From Aldersonia sp036524855 (GTDB taxonomy: Bacteria > Actinomycetota > Actinomycetes > Mycobacteriales > Mycobacteriaceae): 64,000 bases of DNA. The notes beneath the pieces were generated by a model, which searched no databases, was not told the origin of the DNA, and saw only the letters and a list, made by a program, of their open reading frames with translations. The DNA lies in assembly GCA_036524855.1 (NCBI GenBank), contig DATDBL010000145.1:36367-100366 (forward strand), read 5' to 3'. Shown one piece after another: positions 62,572-64,000 of the stretch. The position numbers and the translations under genes were made by a program. How positions within the stretch are numbered: position 1 is the stretch's first letter; each line of letters starts with the position of its first letter.

Positions 62572-63825
62572 ATGACCGAAACACCGACACTGCTCGCGGG
62601 GGCCGACGGAGTGCGGCGCCTCCCCTTCGCAACGCCGACGCCCACGCTCGACATCGTCGTACCCGTGTACAACGAGGAGGCCGACCTCGCCCCGTCGGTG
62701 CGGCGGTTACACGCGTTCCTCGCCGAGTCGATGCCGTTCTCGGCACGGATCACCATCGCCGACAATGCCAGCACGGACGCGACGCTGCAGGTCGCGCGGA
62801 TTCTCGAGGCCGAACTCGACGGCGTGGAGGTGCTGCACCTCGACGAGAAGGGGCGCGGCCGCGCGCTGCGCACCGCCTGGCGCGCCTCGGATGCGACCGT
62901 CGTCGCGTACATGGACGTCGACCTGTCCACCGACCTGAAGGCGCTGCTCCCGCTCGTCGCGCCGCTGGTGTCCGGGCACTCCGACATCGCCATCGGCACC
63001 CGCCTGTCCCGCGGCTCACGGGTGGTCCGCGGCACCAAGAGAGAGTTCATCTCCCGTGGGTACAACCTGCTGCTGCGCACGTCCCTTCGGGCCGGGTTCT
63101 CCGACGCCCAGTGCGGGTTCAAGGCGATGCGTGCCGACGTCGCACGCGAACTGCTTCCACTCGTCGAGGACGGCGAGTGGTTCTTCGACACCGAATTGCT
63201 GGTCATCGCCGAACGTGCGGGCCTACGCATCCACGAGGTCCCGGTCGACTGGGTCGACGACCCCGACAGCCGCGTCGACATCGTCGACACCGCCCGCAAG
63301 GACCTGCTCGGCATCTGGCGGCTGGGCCGCGCGCTGGTCAACGGGTTGCTGCCGCTCGATGACCTCCGGACCTCGCTCGGGCGCGAACCGCTCGTCGCGG
63401 GGGTGCCCCGGGGCATGATCGGTCAGTTGCTCCGCTTCGGCATCGTCGGCATCGTCAGCACCGCCGCCTACGCCGTGCTCTACGTCGTCTTCCATGCCGC
63501 GCTCGGCGCGCAGGCCGCCAACTTCGTGGCCCTGCTGCTGACGGCGATCTTCAACACCGCCGCGAACCGCGCGTTCACCTTCGGCGTGCGGGGGTCGGCG
63601 AACGTGGCGCGCCACCAGTTCCAGGGCCTGATCATCTTCGGCATCGGACTCGCGCTCACCAGCGGTTCGCTGGTCGCCCTGCACGCCTGGGTGCCCGACG
63701 CCTCCCGCAACATCGAACTTGCCGTCCTCGTGCTCGCGAACCTGGTTGCCACCCTGGTGCGGTTCGTCGGGTTGCGCTGGGTGTTCCGGGCGCATCAGCA
63801 CGGCGCCAGCGAGGTCGCCCGATGA
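62572..63825 (+). CDS. GT2 glycosyltransferase fused to a GtrA-like membrane domain
   Basis: The 417-residue protein has a GT2 domain (PVYNEEADLAPSV, DxD in AYMDVDLSTD, QCGFKAMR) like polyprenyl-phosphate sugar synthases, then a GtrA domain from about residue 280 with four helices (LLRFGIVGIVSTAAYAVLY, FNTAANRAFTFG). It probably makes or flips a lipid-linked sugar. The next gene, a GT39-like transferase, overlaps its stop codon and may use this donor. Confidence 0.9.
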   Translation: MTETPTLLAGADGVRRLPFATPTPTLDIVVPVYNEEADLAPSVRRLHAFLAESMPFSARITIADNASTDATLQVARILEAELDGVEVLHLDEKGRGRALRTAWRASDATVVAYMDVDLSTDLKALLPLVAPLVSGHSDIAIGTRLSRGSRVVRGTKREFISRGYNLLLRTSLRAGFSDAQCGFKAMRADVARELLPLVEDGEWFFDTELLVIAERAGLRIHEVPVDWVDDPDSRVDIVDTARKDLLGIWRLGRALVNGLLPLDDLRTSLGREPLVAGVPRGMIGQLLRFGIVGIVSTAAYAVLYVVFHAALGAQAANFVALLLTAIFNTAANRAFTFGVRGSANVARHQFQGLIIFGIGLALTSGSLVALHAWVPDASRNIELAVLVLANLVATLVRFVGLRWVFRAHQHGASEVAR

Positions 63826-64000
63826 CCACCCTGCTGCCCGGCCACGCCGTCGACGCACGACAGCCGGCCCCGCCTCCCCGCGGAAAGCGTTGGGAGCACT
63901 GGGCCTTGGCGGCGTTGCTGATCGGCACCGCGGTCGCCCACCTGTGGGACCTCGGCGCCTCCGGTTGGGCCAACTCCTTCTACAGCGCGGCCGTGCAGGC
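63822..64000 (+). CDS. GT39-like mannosyltransferase, N-terminal part (3' truncated by window edge)
   Basis: The 59 visible residues show a Pro/Arg-rich cytoplasmic start, a first membrane helix (ALAALLIGTAVAHLWDLG) and the ASGWANSFYSAAVQA luminal motif typical of actinobacterial ArnT/GT39-type proteins, where an Asp in the first loop is catalytic. ATG 63822 overlaps the GT2 gene stop. The rest lies outside the window. Confidence 0.8.
   Translation, partial: MTTLLPGHAVDARQPAPPPRGKRWEHWALAALLIGTAVAHLWDLGASGWANSFYSAAVQ

Overview
The window is about 64 kb of high-GC DNA from an actinobacterium of the mycolic-acid order Mycobacteriales. A Rhodococcus- or Nocardia-like genus fits best; this is inferred from gene content and order, not from a marker gene. 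Lsr2, an EspR-like regulator, an MhuD-type haem oxygenase, DisA, CarD, ClpC, an LpqE-like lipoprotein and a TrcR/TrcS-like pair are all present. From 1 to about 39.4 kb the core gene order follows the M. tuberculosis ftsH to clpC1 and canB-radA-disA-carD-ispDF-cysS-rlmB neighbourhood, broken by accessory islands. Many genes start with GTG or TTG, neighbours often overlap by 4 bases (ATGA or GTGA), and several genes have a TANNNT -10 element 8-9 nt before the start codon, which suggests leaderless mRNAs.

Region by region. 1-7.3 kb: the C-terminal part of FtsH, then folate (folE-folP-folB-folK), a DUF3180 membrane protein, a decayed small gene, and pantothenate/CoA genes (a DUF2520 protein, panC, panD, coaX). 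7.4-11.8 kb: a cysteine dioxygenase-rhodanese pair behind a 13-codon Cys-Cys leader ORF, then lysS, lsr2, chorismate mutase and an FHA-HTH protein. 11.8-15.1 kb: an accessory stretch with an AraC-type regulator, a broken NmrA-type gene, a DUF1772 protein, a hydrolase and a membrane protein. 15.2-17.9 kb: clpC with a ClgR-like operator and an ECF-sigma-like promoter. 18.3-23.7 kb: a one-module NRPS (C-A-[N-methyltransferase]-PCP-TE) with strikingly mosaic base composition.

23.7-27.8 kb: DUF2505, a frameshifted small gene, OsmC, gene debris, cbtB-cbtA behind a cobalamin riboswitch, a secreted protein and mhuD. 27.8-39.4 kb: hydrolase, mutY, carbonic anhydrase, a membrane-anchored protein, a HAD phosphatase, disA, radA, an lpqE-like gene, carD, ispD-ispF, cysS and rlmB. 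39.4-44.9 kb: a secreted lipase, znuA-znuC-znuB behind a Zur-like palindrome, otsB and a secreted protein. 44.9-48.7 kb: gene debris, then a possible signalling cassette made of a PT-repeat surface protein, an ImmA/IrrE metallopeptidase, a multi-pass membrane protein and a convergent EspR-like regulator.

49-54.8 kb: otsA, a small conserved gene, a hydrolase, an iron-boxed ornithine/lysine monooxygenase with an MbtH-like gene, and a ThrE exporter. 54.8-56.9 kb: a lone AAA ATPase beside a tRNA-Thr gene, possibly a tiny integrated islet. 57-64 kb: LemA with a DUF2207-like partner, a dienelactone hydrolase, a TrcR/TrcS-like two-component system, a HIT protein, a GT2-GtrA glycosyltransferase and the start of a GT39-like mannosyltransferase. 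The genes therefore serve folate and CoA supply, translation and RNA modification, protein quality control, metal homeostasis (Co, Zn, Fe/haem), trehalose synthesis and envelope building, with several small decayed or acquired inserts between conserved blocks.
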